Of a DNA stretch of 37,897 nt, positions 25,357 through 32,967 are shown piece after piece. The stretch is from a bacterium. GTDB taxonomy: Bacteria; 4484-113; JAFGCY01. The notes under the pieces are model-generated. The model had not been told where the DNA came from. It searched no databases and saw only the letters and a program-made list of their open reading frames with translations. Position 1 is the stretch's first letter, and each line of letters begins with the position of its first letter. Both the position numbers and the translations under genes were made by a program. Where the stretch lies: assembly GCA_016932385.1 (NCBI GenBank), contig JAFGCY010000064.1, positions 1-37,897 of the forward strand, given 5' to 3'.

Positions 25357-25749
25357 ATGTGGGAGTGTTGGAACTGTGGTTTTCAGAACGTTGATGCGGC
25401 GCCGGTCTGCGCCAAGTGCCGCGCACGCAAACCCGCCGAAGGTGAGAGCTATAAGGGGCGCAGCTTCCACAGCATGCAGGAAGCGGCCAAGGAACGCGTC
25501 GCTGACGAGGTGCTGGCCAAGACCTTTCCGGTGATCCCGAAAATGTCCGAGGTCCGCGCCAACTGGCTTGACGTGTCCGCCAAGCCTTCGGAGATCCCCA
25601 GCGAGCTGGCCCGTCTCGAATTGCGCCAGCTGAAGCTGCGCGAGGCGATGCGGCTGATGCTCAACCTGATCAAGAATCCCAAGGCCAAGGGCGCCGACGA
25701 GATGATGATCAACGTCTACAACACGCTGCTCAACTGGGACGAGGAGTAA
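25357..25749 (+). CDS. Small zinc-ribbon (RanBP2-type) protein downstream of hspR
   Basis: A 130-aa protein. Residues 2-22 are WECWNCGFQNVDAAPVCAKC-like: W-x-C-x2-C, ten residues, then C-x2-C, which is a RanBP2-type zinc ribbon. The remainder is helical and charged (VLAKTFPVIPKMSEVRANWLDV, then ELARLELRQLKLREAMRLMLNLIKN), with no other motif. The ATG at 25357 is chosen for the AAGGGG site upstream and because the ribbon begins at once. It lies 80 bases after hspR on the same strand, so it may be read through from the chaperone operon. The molecular role is unknown; RanBP2 ribbons usually bind protein or RNA. Confidence 0.75.
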   Translation: MWECWNCGFQNVDAAPVCAKCRARKPAEGESYKGRSFHSMQEAAKERVADEVLAKTFPVIPKMSEVRANWLDVSAKPSEIPSELARLELRQLKLREAMRLMLNLIKNPKAKGADEMMINVYNTLLNWDEE

Positions 25750-25781
25750 CCCCCCCACCCCTCCGCACCTTCCGCCACGGT

Positions 25782-25799
25782 CCGCGCGACTTGGCGCGG
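25782..25799. terminator. Hairpin between convergent genes
   Basis: CCGCGC, six bases and GCGCGG form a perfect 6-bp stem in the 51-base gap between the convergent zinc-ribbon gene and the 196-aa membrane gene. It could terminate either transcript, but neither side has a T-run. Confidence 0.3.
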
Positions 25800-25800
25800 C

Positions 25801-26391
25801 TCAGCGCAGCTTGCCGGCGGTGCGCAGGTGCTGCCGGTACTCCATGCGCAGGTCCAGCAAGGTGCGTTCGACCTCGGTAATCACCTCGCGCGGCCATTCG
25901 CCGCTGCAGACCTCACCGGCGGCATAGCGCTGGCCCAGCTCGCGCAGCACGGTGCGGCTGGCCTCCCATTGCGTGGCCTGGCTGATCAGCCGTTCCAGGT
26001 ACTCGGGGAAGCGGTCCTCGACGATCAGATGCCGCCGCGACAGCAATAGCTCGGTGATCTTCAAGCGCAGGGGCTCGAAGTGCTCGCGATCGAAGCGGTC
26101 GCGGATCGCCTCGACCTTCAGCTCGATGTTCTGCTCGCGGCCGCCGGCGACGCGGAGCTGTTCGATCACCTGGCGCAGCGTATCGCAATAGGCCGCGGAC
26201 TCGTGCAGGTAGCCCAACAGCGGGCTGTAGAGGTCGCAGATCTGGGTTTTGAGGAAGCTCAGCCGTGACTCGTTGCGTGCCAGGCGGAAATCGTTGTGGT
26301 TCCACATCGCCTGGCGGATCACATTGGCCAGGATCGACAGCACGCCGATTAATAGAGCGCCGGTGATTGCAGTTTGTAGTTCTGTGGTCAT
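25801..26391 (-). CDS. Single-pass membrane protein with coiled-coil cytoplasmic part, unknown
   Basis: A 196-aa protein starting at the ATG at 26391, where GAGG lies eight bases upstream; a GTG three codons earlier has no ribosome site. One N-terminal membrane helix (AITGALLIGVLSILANVI, about residues 8-25) is followed by a charged, helical region of about 165 residues (RLARNESRLSFLKTQICDLYSPLLGYL, later LKITELLLSRRHLIVEDRFPEYLERLI). It resembles generic small membrane-anchored helical proteins that I cannot place in a family. It has its own upstream region of about 800 bases and no operon partner. No function is proposed. Confidence 0.65.
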   Translation of the reverse strand: MTTELQTAITGALLIGVLSILANVIRQAMWNHNDFRLARNESRLSFLKTQICDLYSPLLGYLHESAAYCDTLRQVIEQLRVAGGREQNIELKVEAIRDRFDREHFEPLRLKITELLLSRRHLIVEDRFPEYLERLISQATQWEASRTVLRELGQRYAAGEVCSGEWPREVITEVERTLLDLRMEYRQHLRTAGKLR

Positions 26392-26607
26392 GGTGTGCAC
26401 CTCGGAGGACCCGCGGGTCGGTGAAAGTAAGAAGGAGGCCTGGCCGCTGTCTGCTTAGCGCCAGCATCGACGCGCGCAGGCCCTGCTCCGCTTTCGGAGC
26501 CCAGGCATGGCCATACGCTGCGTCAGGTTATAAAGCATTGAGCGGCAAATTATAGCGGTAATCCGCCAAAGCGCAAGCGGGCGACCGGCTGGCGTACGCT
26601 GGATAGC

Positions 26608-26633
26608 AACAGGGCCGGTGTTCCGGCCCCGTT
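26608..26633. terminator. GC hairpin in the intergenic region
   Basis: AAC, one mismatch and GGGCCGG pair with CCGGCCC, one mismatch and GTT around a 4-base loop. It has the same GGGCCGG/CCGGCCC core as the hairpin after dnaK. It lies upstream of the 196-aa gene and 560 bases beyond the stop of the HEAT-repeat gene, so its role is unclear; it may be a dispersed hairpin element. Confidence 0.35.
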
Positions 26634-26831
26634 ACTACTGGGTACTAATAGGTGCGTTTGGCTAAGTTAGCGTGGCGATTCCCCAAAGAATCGGCTGCAT
26701 CGCGATCAACGCCGGACCGGAACACAGCGTTACCCCGCTGGCCAAGGCACATCGGTTTGACGGCAGTACGTCAGAAACCCACAAAGCGCCCACAGGCGCC
26801 CCCATATCCACCGGCTATATTATAACGTTAA

Positions 26832-26847
26832 TGATAAATAATTATCA
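26832..26847. repeat. AT-rich inverted repeat
   Basis: TGATAA, ATAA and TTATCA form a perfect dyad inside an AT-rich patch with further flanking TTAA symmetry, in otherwise GC-rich DNA. It could be an operator. No gene starts close by on either strand. Confidence 0.4.
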
Positions 26848-26927
26848 ATTAAGCGTCGAAATCGGCGAAATTCACACCGGGCGGTTAGCGCGCCGGAGCC
26901 TGCGATGCCCGGAGAATAGTCGGTAGC

Positions 26928-26977
26928 CAGTGGTCCGTGGCCAGTGGGAGGGGGAGGGTCAAGACATAGGTAACACT
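26928..26977. repeat. Heptamers plus 36-bp dispersed repeat, copy 2
   Basis: Three heptamers in register (CAGTGGT, CCGTGGC, CAGTGGG at 26928-26948) lead into a 36-bp segment (26942-26977) that differs from 20010-20045 at one base. Both copies therefore share a 5' heptamer array, a purine-rich core and the same 3' end, CATAGGTAACACT. Confidence 0.85.
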
Positions 26978-27195
26978 TTAGGTTCAAGATATCGGTACCG
27001 GTTCACCCTCTACCCAGCTGTTGCCAGCGTCCAAAGACGGGCGTTCGCTACTTCGCGCAACGGGAGCCTTCAGCGCTATCGGAAACGGACCGCGGCGGAA
27101 GCGGGCAATCGCGTGCATTGCCGGTGGCGGCTTCAGCCGTGTCGCGCGCGCTGATCCAAACAAGCGGACGTGGTGGTTACTTAGTCTGCTCGAAG

Positions 27196-28569
27196 CTATT
27201 GCGCCAACAGCGCGGCGGCCCTCTCACCTACGCGCGGATTCCGGTCGTGCGCCGCCTGCTCATACATCGCTCGGACCTCCGCTTCGCTCAGTTCACCCGG
27301 ATGGGCATAGCGCCGCCGGCAGATCACCGCGAACGCCAAGTCGGCGAGGAACTCGTCGTCACCCGCCAGCAGATCCTCGAACCGCGGCAGCAGCTTCTCG
27401 ATTACCTGCCCGTATTCTGCATTATTCAAGAAGAAGTAATACGCTTCCATCCGCGCGGCCTTTTTCGTGGTCAGCAGCATTTCCCACATCAACTCGACGC
27501 TGGATGGGCCCAGTTCGTGAGTCAGCTGGCTGAGTTCGCGCATGGCGGAGAGGCTGGTGTTCGACCGAGCTGTAACCGCTAGGTCCTGGAGCGCTGCCAG
27601 GCCCGGCGCGCCGAGGCGGCCGAGTACGCTTGCCACATTCGGTCCCAGGCTGTCGTCCCGTTCCGACACCAGCAGCAGCTCTTCGATCAGCGGCGCCGCG
27701 TCGTCCTCCAGCCGGTAGCAGCTGGAAACGGCTTTGACAACTTCATCCCGGTCACCATGATTGAGCCAGTACTTGATATCGGGCAGCGCCGCCGGTCCCG
27801 CGCGCCAAAGGTTATCCAGCACGAACAATCGCCAGTTCCTGTCCCCGGCGTCCAGCTTCGCCCGCCATTTGTCCACCAGGACCGCCAGTTGGTCCGGATT
27901 GCCAAGCAGTGTGTCCCGCGCCCAGTAATACAGCTCGCCGCCGTCCTCATCGCCCAAGCCGCTGATGAGATAATCTTCGAGCTCGGTCAGCGGACCGCCG
28001 TTATCGACGAATGCCTGGAGCAGTCCAATCGGCGGCCCGGGCAGAACCACCAACAGGCGGCGCACGATGGGCTGGGCGACCGGCCCTTGCTGGCAGATGT
28101 AAGCCAGCCCGTAGTCGACGCCTTGGGTGGCCAGCTGCTCCGCCAACTGGATCAGCGAGCTGTCCGTCGGCGTGATTACCATCAACGCGGCGAAGGCGGA
28201 ACCGGCCTGCGTATCGGGAGCAGTCGCGGTTTGCCGCGCGTAGCGTTGTAAGGCGGGGGCCGCCGCCCGTGCCGGCGGGCCGATCTCGCTCAGGATGTAG
28301 ATGACGCCTTCGACCATTCGCGGATTGGGGCTGTCGAGCTGCTTGACCAGTTGCGGCACCGCGCGCGGGCCGGCCGCGATCAGGCCGTCGATCGCCGGCG
28401 TCGGGCAGCTCCCGCAGCCGATATGATCGATCTCGCCGGGGATCCGCTGGATCCACAACGCGATCCGGGGCTGATCGAACCCAACGGGACGAAGCAAACA
28501 CACGGCAGCCAGACAGAATCCCGCGACCAAACCCAGGATCACCCACCGAGCTTTGGATGTCAGCTTCAT
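27196..28569 (-). CDS. HEAT-repeat protein with N-terminal membrane anchor
   Basis: A 457-aa protein; the ATG at 28569 has GGGAG upstream and is preferred over a GTG two codons earlier. Residues about 8-27 are a hydrophobic anchor or signal (WVILGLVAGFCLAAVCLL); an AAVC could act as a weak lipobox. The rest is alpha-solenoid: repeated two-helix units such as AGPRAVPQLVKQLDSPNPRMVEGVIYILSEIGPPARAAAPALQRYA and VASVLGRLGAPGLAALQDLAV, read in parts. HEAT solenoids bind proteins. The protein is probably periplasmic or surface-exposed, partner unknown. The patatin gene lies upstream on the same strand, 64 bases away. Confidence 0.8.
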   Translation of the reverse strand: MKLTSKARWVILGLVAGFCLAAVCLLRPVGFDQPRIALWIQRIPGEIDHIGCGSCPTPAIDGLIAAGPRAVPQLVKQLDSPNPRMVEGVIYILSEIGPPARAAAPALQRYARQTATAPDTQAGSAFAALMVITPTDSSLIQLAEQLATQGVDYGLAYICQQGPVAQPIVRRLLVVLPGPPIGLLQAFVDNGGPLTELEDYLISGLGDEDGGELYYWARDTLLGNPDQLAVLVDKWRAKLDAGDRNWRLFVLDNLWRAGPAALPDIKYWLNHGDRDEVVKAVSSCYRLEDDAAPLIEELLLVSERDDSLGPNVASVLGRLGAPGLAALQDLAVTARSNTSLSAMRELSQLTHELGPSSVELMWEMLLTTKKAARMEAYYFFLNNAEYGQVIEKLLPRFEDLLAGDDEFLADLAFAVICRRRYAHPGELSEAEVRAMYEQAAHDRNPRVGERAAALLAQ

Positions 28570-28633
28570 GCGCACTCCCGTAACATACCACTATTATTGA
28601 CGTTTCCGGGCCGGTGGACTTTACACGGATACA

Positions 28634-29761
28634 TCAATACGGCAGCCGGGCCGGCGGGTCGTCGGGCAGGTTCAGCTTCGACCGCACCGCGGCGTCGCAG
28701 AGCGCATAGCCCCAGTTGATCAGCGCGGTCTGTTCCGAATCGTGAAAGCGGCTCAGACGCGTCCGCAGGTGGCTTAGGGCGCGCGTCGCGTCGGAATCCG
28801 CCATGAGCGGCCGGACCGGCGAAGCACCGGCGGCATGCCGGGCCAGCGTGTCGTCGACGGCCCAGTAGGCACCGCGCGGCAAGCGCTCGCCGTCGCATTT
28901 ATCGAGAACATCGCGCAGCAGCCGGCGGGTGACGCCCGCGTTGCCGAAGGTCTGGATCAGCGTGGTGCGGTTGAGCTGGCGCACCCAGCTGGCGCTCGGG
29001 AAGATCCAGGGCGTTCGCATCTGGCTGGCGTCGCTGACCAGGAGTACGCGGTAGCCCGCCCAGAGCGGCTCCAGCGCCAGTGGATCGTACATCCCGCCGT
29101 CGGTCAGCACCAGGCGCGCCTTGAACCGGCGTTCGGTTGCCAGGTCGGCTGCCGCCCCCGCCCGCCAGAGATCCGGATCGGTGGTGATTACCTCCGGCGA
29201 CAGAAACGGCGGGAAGGCGCAGCTGGCCGCCACCGCCGCCGCCAGCGGGACCTGGGGCAGGTCCAGGCTGCCCAGCCGCGGGTCGCTCAACGCCGTGCGC
29301 TCCAGCAGGACGTGGCTGCCGGTCTGCAGGCTCGCGGCGGTAATCACCACGCGCGGGCCGGCCTCGGGATCCGGCAGGTCCCGAAGCGTGGCATCGTTGA
29401 ACAGGTAGTAAGCCAGCTTGTCGCGCAGGAAGCGGTTAGTACCGCCCCAGAGATTAATGACGATGTTCGTCATCGACGGGAGCCGGTCGATGTCGTGGCG
29501 GCAGAAATCGCGCAGGGGTTCGACGATTTCGCGTGCCAGGTTTTCGGCCCGGCCGTCCCGGAACTCCAACCGCCGCCACTTCCAGCCCAGGTAGGCGCCG
29601 GTGATCGATCCGCCGGACACCGCGCTAATCGCGTCCAGCTTCGGCAGCCAGCCGAGTTGGTTCAACCGGATGAGCGTGCCGAGATGAAACAACGTCGCCC
29701 GAAAACCTCCACCGGACAACGCCAGCGCAATCCCGCGCCGGTTAGTAGGTGCATCCGCCAT
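28634..29761 (-). CDS. Patatin-like phospholipase / lipid acyl hydrolase
   Basis: A 375-aa enzyme. The oxyanion loop is LALSGGGFRATLFHLG (Gly17-Arg21), the nucleophile elbow is ISAVSGGSITGAYLG with Ser49, and the dyad aspartate is in LTDGGMYDPLALEPLW near residue 220. The first glycine of the usual G-x-S-x-G is alanine here, a variation seen in other bacterial patatins with a VSGGS elbow. There is no signal peptide, so it is cytoplasmic or exported without Sec. Patatins release fatty acids from glycerophospholipids. They also occur as effectors in conflict systems, but the neighbours here (HEAT protein, pseudopilin-like protein) do not support that. The ATG at 29761 is the only sensible start. 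Confidence 0.9.
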   Translation of the reverse strand: MADAPTNRRGIALALSGGGFRATLFHLGTLIRLNQLGWLPKLDAISAVSGGSITGAYLGWKWRRLEFRDGRAENLAREIVEPLRDFCRHDIDRLPSMTNIVINLWGGTNRFLRDKLAYYLFNDATLRDLPDPEAGPRVVITAASLQTGSHVLLERTALSDPRLGSLDLPQVPLAAAVAASCAFPPFLSPEVITTDPDLWRAGAAADLATERRFKARLVLTDGGMYDPLALEPLWAGYRVLLVSDASQMRTPWIFPSASWVRQLNRTTLIQTFGNAGVTRRLLRDVLDKCDGERLPRGAYWAVDDTLARHAAGASPVRPLMADSDATRALSHLRTRLSRFHDSEQTALINWGYALCDAAVRSKLNLPDDPPARLPY

Positions 29762-29828
29762 GACTGTATTTTAGATCAAGTAACCCCTTCCCGGAATCCA
29801 CCCCGCCAGCCTATCGAACTGCCGCGTT

Positions 29829-30905
29829 CTAGCCACAACCGGATTGCAACAGGATGATGATGCTATCCGGAATGCCGTTGGCGTTGTTCCATGTTTGCAC
29901 CTGGTCACCATAGGATTCCGTAATACCGAACGGGCTGCCTTCGCGCCGCGACTGGCTGTAGGTCGAGCGCGTCCAGAGCCAGTCGATCCAGGCTTCGTTG
30001 CCTGCGTAATCAACCTGTTTTAACAGCGTTTCTTCGCCCAGGCAGTCGTAGCCCTTGGTCCTGAGGCTGCCATACGCACCCAGGATATAACCTTCGCTAG
30101 CGACCGGGACCACGGGCCTGACATCCTCTCCGGTGAGTGACTGGTGCCGGTTGGCGGGCGGCGATGTTCTCATCCGCTCCAGCACGGCAAGCGGCGAGTT
30201 GTCCGCCATCCCGTACTCGTAACTCTTGTAGAAAAACTGTCCCGGCGAGAACATCAAGTACGGCTCGTCGCCTTGGGGCTCCAGCCACATGTCCCAGAAG
30301 CGATACTCGATAATCGCCCAAGTGTCGTATTGCGCTAAGGTCCCATCCGCCTGGGCCAGCTGCCAGCTCTCATAGCGCGGGTCGCAGAGTACCTGGCCCA
30401 TCAGCGCGCCGCTCGCGCCGAAACGGTAGCCCAGCGCGTCGCCGGCCGGAGTACCCGGCCGCAGCGGATCGTCGCCGGTGATCGAGGTCGGCACCTTAGC
30501 CTGCATCTGTAGTACCTTGGCGGCTTCCCGCGGCTTTTTCTGGAAAGGATTGGCCGGGTAATGCGGCAGGTATCCCGCGCGGACGAGTGGATCGGCCAGC
30601 GGAAGCTCGTGTGGCGCGCTCAGTACGGCCGGATCCAGCACGCTCACCGGGAACTCGCCGCCAATCAGATAAGCCGGATATAAGCCGTCATGGTCCACGC
30701 TGTAGCGCTCCAGTGCCAGCTGGATGTGGTAAAGATTCTGTTTGATTTCCGTTTCGAGCGCACCACGGCTGTTCGTACGACACTGCTGCATGCCGAAGAT
30801 CGCCAGCCCGATCAAGGCCAACGCCAGCAGGAATTGCAGGAAGCGTCCGCCCCACCCAGGCGGTCTATCCTTGCCGGCAGATACCCCACCTTGCTGTTTA
30901 CCCAT
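29829..30905 (-). CDS. Type II secretion pseudopilin-like membrane protein
   Basis: A 358-aa protein with a Gly/Lys-rich N-terminus, a membrane helix at about 22-40 (FLQFLLALALIGLAIFGMQ), and then EIKQNLYHIQLALERYSVDHDGLYPAYL. That segment is the long amphipathic helix and 'Y-x-x-D-x-x-x-Y-P' stretch common to type II secretion pseudopilins of the H-x9-DG kind. Near DALGYRFGASGALMG a beta-rich globular domain begins. The prepilin peptidase motif (G-F-T-x-x-E) is absent, so it is pilin-like but probably not processed as a normal prepilin. The ATG at 30905 follows GGAGGAG. It may assist export or act as an independent surface protein. Confidence 0.65.
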   Translation of the reverse strand: MGKQQGGVSAGKDRPPGWGGRFLQFLLALALIGLAIFGMQQCRTNSRGALETEIKQNLYHIQLALERYSVDHDGLYPAYLIGGEFPVSVLDPAVLSAPHELPLADPLVRAGYLPHYPANPFQKKPREAAKVLQMQAKVPTSITGDDPLRPGTPAGDALGYRFGASGALMGQVLCDPRYESWQLAQADGTLAQYDTWAIIEYRFWDMWLEPQGDEPYLMFSPGQFFYKSYEYGMADNSPLAVLERMRTSPPANRHQSLTGEDVRPVVPVASEGYILGAYGSLRTKGYDCLGEETLLKQVDYAGNEAWIDWLWTRSTYSQSRREGSPFGITESYGDQVQTWNNANGIPDSIIILLQSGCG

Positions 30906-31040
30906 GTCCCTGACTCCTCCGCCGGCCAGCGATCCCTACGGCTATCTAAATAGACTCGTTACCCAACGGATAGGTTACAGCGAACGACAAAACCTGTGCG
31001 CGAATGCATTGCAATCCTGAATCGATGCGGTCCAGCCTGG

Positions 31041-32825
31041 CTATTTAGCGAAGCCCGTCACAAGCATGCCGGTGTCCTCCGGCGCCAGGAGCACGCGGAT
31101 CACGCTTTGGCCCGCGTCCACCGCCGCGGCGACTTGCTCTTCGACCGGGCCGCGCGTGGAGCCGCGGTAGAACACGGCATCCGGCACCGGTGCACGGTTG
31201 GGCGCCATGCCGCCGCCACCGCCACCGCCAGCGCCGCCGCCCGAACCACCCGAACCGCCGCCACCCGGGTTGCCACCGCCGCCCGAACCGGTACCACCGC
31301 CGCTGCCGCGATAGATGTACCAGCCGCTGTTCTCACCGGGCAGCAGGTTCAGGTCGCCGAGAATATTGGTGACCTGGTCGGGATCGGCGTAATGCATCTG
31401 GTACAGGTCGATCTCGTTCTGGCCGGCGAGTTCCTGCTCCAAGCGCTCGCGGCTCGTCACCAGCACCACGGGCTTCTGATAGCCGCCGCCCGCGCCAGCC
31501 GGCTGGCCGTAACGGCTGCCGCCCGAGCCCGTCGCGCCCCCCGTGTTGTAGACGACGTATTCCAGGCCGTGGACCTCGAGAATCAGCTCCAGCGCGAGAT
31601 CGAAGGGCACGTTGACGAAGTTGCCCATCACCGTGCCGCTGCCGCCCAACTGGGGGTCGAAGATGCCCGCGTTGCGGTAACCGGGTCCGCTGTCCTGTTC
31701 ACCCTGTTCTTCGGGGACCTTGGGCGGCCGGCTGTAGCCAAACGGCTCGTCGAAAGCGTAGGGATCGATCATCAGACTGATCCCGCTGATCAGACTGAGG
31801 TAGTTAAGCACATCGTAGAGGTTCATGCCGTTCATCGCCGGCAGTGAGACGCGCACATCCGACAGGAAGCCACCCCCGCCACCGCCGATCTCGGCATAGT
31901 ACAGCCCGGCCAGGGGATCGTCCTTGGCCGATTGCGGCAGGGCCGACCCACCGGCGCTGCCCATTGTCGGCGAGGCTTTCTTACGCGGCGCATTGGCTAC
32001 CCAGAACTGCGCCAGCGTCGGCTGGCGCTCAAGCAGGGAAGCATCGGCGCGCTGCATGAACTGCGCGATCTGATCCGGCGTGCCGGACAGGTACAATTCG
32101 CCCGGTGGCGTTTTCTCCGTCCAGCTGACAAAGCTCATGCCGGCGGGCTTGATCGTCAACTCGCCCCAATTCTCCGTCGCGACTTCAGTCACGCTCTCCA
32201 GGTCCAGCAGGCCGGTGGCCGCGGCCAGGCCCAGCACGCGTGAGGGCTCGGCGGTGCTCAGGTCCACCGTGCTGATACCCAGCGCGTCCGCATCGAACGG
32301 CTCAGCCAGCGGCTCGAGCGGTGCTTCCGCCGGCGGCGCAACCTTAGCGCTGGGCTGCGGCGGCGGCGCGAGGTTGTCGACATCCGTCAGCCGGCTGGCC
32401 GTCTGCTTGACCTCGGCCCCCGGAAACACTTCCAGCATCAACACGCCGCGTGAGGGCTGGCTGAAGCGGAAGTAGTCCGCGTTCAGCAGGTCGCCGCTGG
32501 CCAGACGCACCATGACCGTGGTACCGCTGGAGTCGGCCAACTCGTCGAACTCCACGCCGGCAATCAGTGGCGTGGCTGCAGCCGGCGCGGCCAGCTGCTC
32601 GCAGCCCACCCGGCTGAGCACAAAGCTCAGGGCGTTTTGTTCCGGATGGCGCTTGTATGTATTCACGCCGGGCATGGCGTCGTCACTGCGCAAGACCAAC
32701 ACATCCCGATCCGCCATTTCCACGAGCCGCGCATCGACCAGCTGCCGGGGAAATGAAGCAAAACCAGCCAGCGGAACCATTACAACCGCCAGCAGAACCA
32801 TCACGAGCCCATTTCTATATGCCAT
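31041..32825 (-). CDS. Secretin-like AMIN/N0-domain protein lacking the secretin barrel
   Basis: A 594-aa exported protein. The start at 32825 has GGAGGCC upstream; an ATG six codons earlier does not. The signal peptide (MAYRNGLVMVLLAVVMVPLAGFASF) is followed by a PilQ-type AMIN region (YFRFSQPSRGVLMLEVFPGAEV). At about residues 325-480 there is a secretin N0/STN-like module (VSLPAMNGMNLYDVLNYLSLISGISLMIDPYAF, then VMGNFVNVPFDLALELILEVHGLEYVVY). The expected outer-membrane barrel is absent. The C-terminus contains a Gly/Ser-rich low-complexity run (about 510-545) and a short conserved-looking end. It could be a periplasmic partner of a pilus or secretion system, or a split secretin. The pseudopilin-like gene lies downstream. 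Confidence 0.65.
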   Translation of the reverse strand: MAYRNGLVMVLLAVVMVPLAGFASFPRQLVDARLVEMADRDVLVLRSDDAMPGVNTYKRHPEQNALSFVLSRVGCEQLAAPAAATPLIAGVEFDELADSSGTTVMVRLASGDLLNADYFRFSQPSRGVLMLEVFPGAEVKQTASRLTDVDNLAPPPQPSAKVAPPAEAPLEPLAEPFDADALGISTVDLSTAEPSRVLGLAAATGLLDLESVTEVATENWGELTIKPAGMSFVSWTEKTPPGELYLSGTPDQIAQFMQRADASLLERQPTLAQFWVANAPRKKASPTMGSAGGSALPQSAKDDPLAGLYYAEIGGGGGGFLSDVRVSLPAMNGMNLYDVLNYLSLISGISLMIDPYAFDEPFGYSRPPKVPEEQGEQDSGPGYRNAGIFDPQLGGSGTVMGNFVNVPFDLALELILEVHGLEYVVYNTGGATGSGGSRYGQPAGAGGGYQKPVVLVTSRERLEQELAGQNEIDLYQMHYADPDQVTNILGDLNLLPGENSGWYIYRGSGGGTGSGGGGNPGGGGSGGSGGGAGGGGGGGMAPNRAPVPDAVFYRGSTRGPVEEQVAAAVDAGQSVIRVLLAPEDTGMLVTGFAK

Positions 32826-32910
32826 TTCGGCCTCCCGCGTCAAACCACCACCCCTGGCTAGTTTACATTAGACCAAACCGGGGCGGCTGTGTTCCGTAAA
32901 CCCACCGCCC

Positions 32911-32942
32911 TAAACAAAAGCGCCGCCCTGGCGGGCGGCGCT
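32911..32942 (-). terminator. Rho-independent terminator of the metallopeptidase gene
   Basis: AGCGCCGCCC, TGGC and GGGCGGCGCT make a perfect 10-bp stem (32919-32942). Read on the minus strand it is followed by TTTTGTTTA. It lies 25 bases after the stop of the metallopeptidase gene and is the clearest intrinsic terminator in the window. Confidence 0.85.
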
Positions 32943-32967
32943 GGTGTAGTTCGTCGTTACCGATCGT

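Larger units (their letters stand above)
26392..27195. other. Intergenic region with repeats and dyads
   Basis: No supported gene lies in these 804 bases between the start of the 196-aa membrane gene and the stop of the HEAT-repeat gene (both minus strand). It contains a GC hairpin (26608-26633), a CGATTC-N6-GAATCG dyad (26676-26693), an AT-rich TGATAA-N4-TTATCA dyad (26832-26847), and heptamers leading into the second copy of the 36-bp repeat (26928-26977). Open frames here have no ribosome site or recognisable product. Confidence 0.55.

Noticed and set aside
26672..26926. 84-codon open frame in the intergenic region
   Set aside because: No ribosome site, runs across the dyads, and its translation has no coherent pattern.
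28634..29761. Patatin as the effector of an anti-phage system such as CBASS
   Set aside because: No cyclic-nucleotide synthase, ubiquitin-like machinery or nuclease is nearby; its neighbours are HEAT-repeat and pseudopilin-like genes.
28835..29857. A 340-codon plus-strand frame opposite the patatin gene, and similar long frames opposite the binding protein (14482-15816) and cysE (16133-17308)
   Set aside because: Each lies opposite a gene with intact family motifs, and none has a convincing start or product.
31190..31310. Tandem GC-rich repeat that might be a structural DNA element
   Set aside because: It simply encodes the Gly/Ser-rich low-complexity run of the secretin-like protein.
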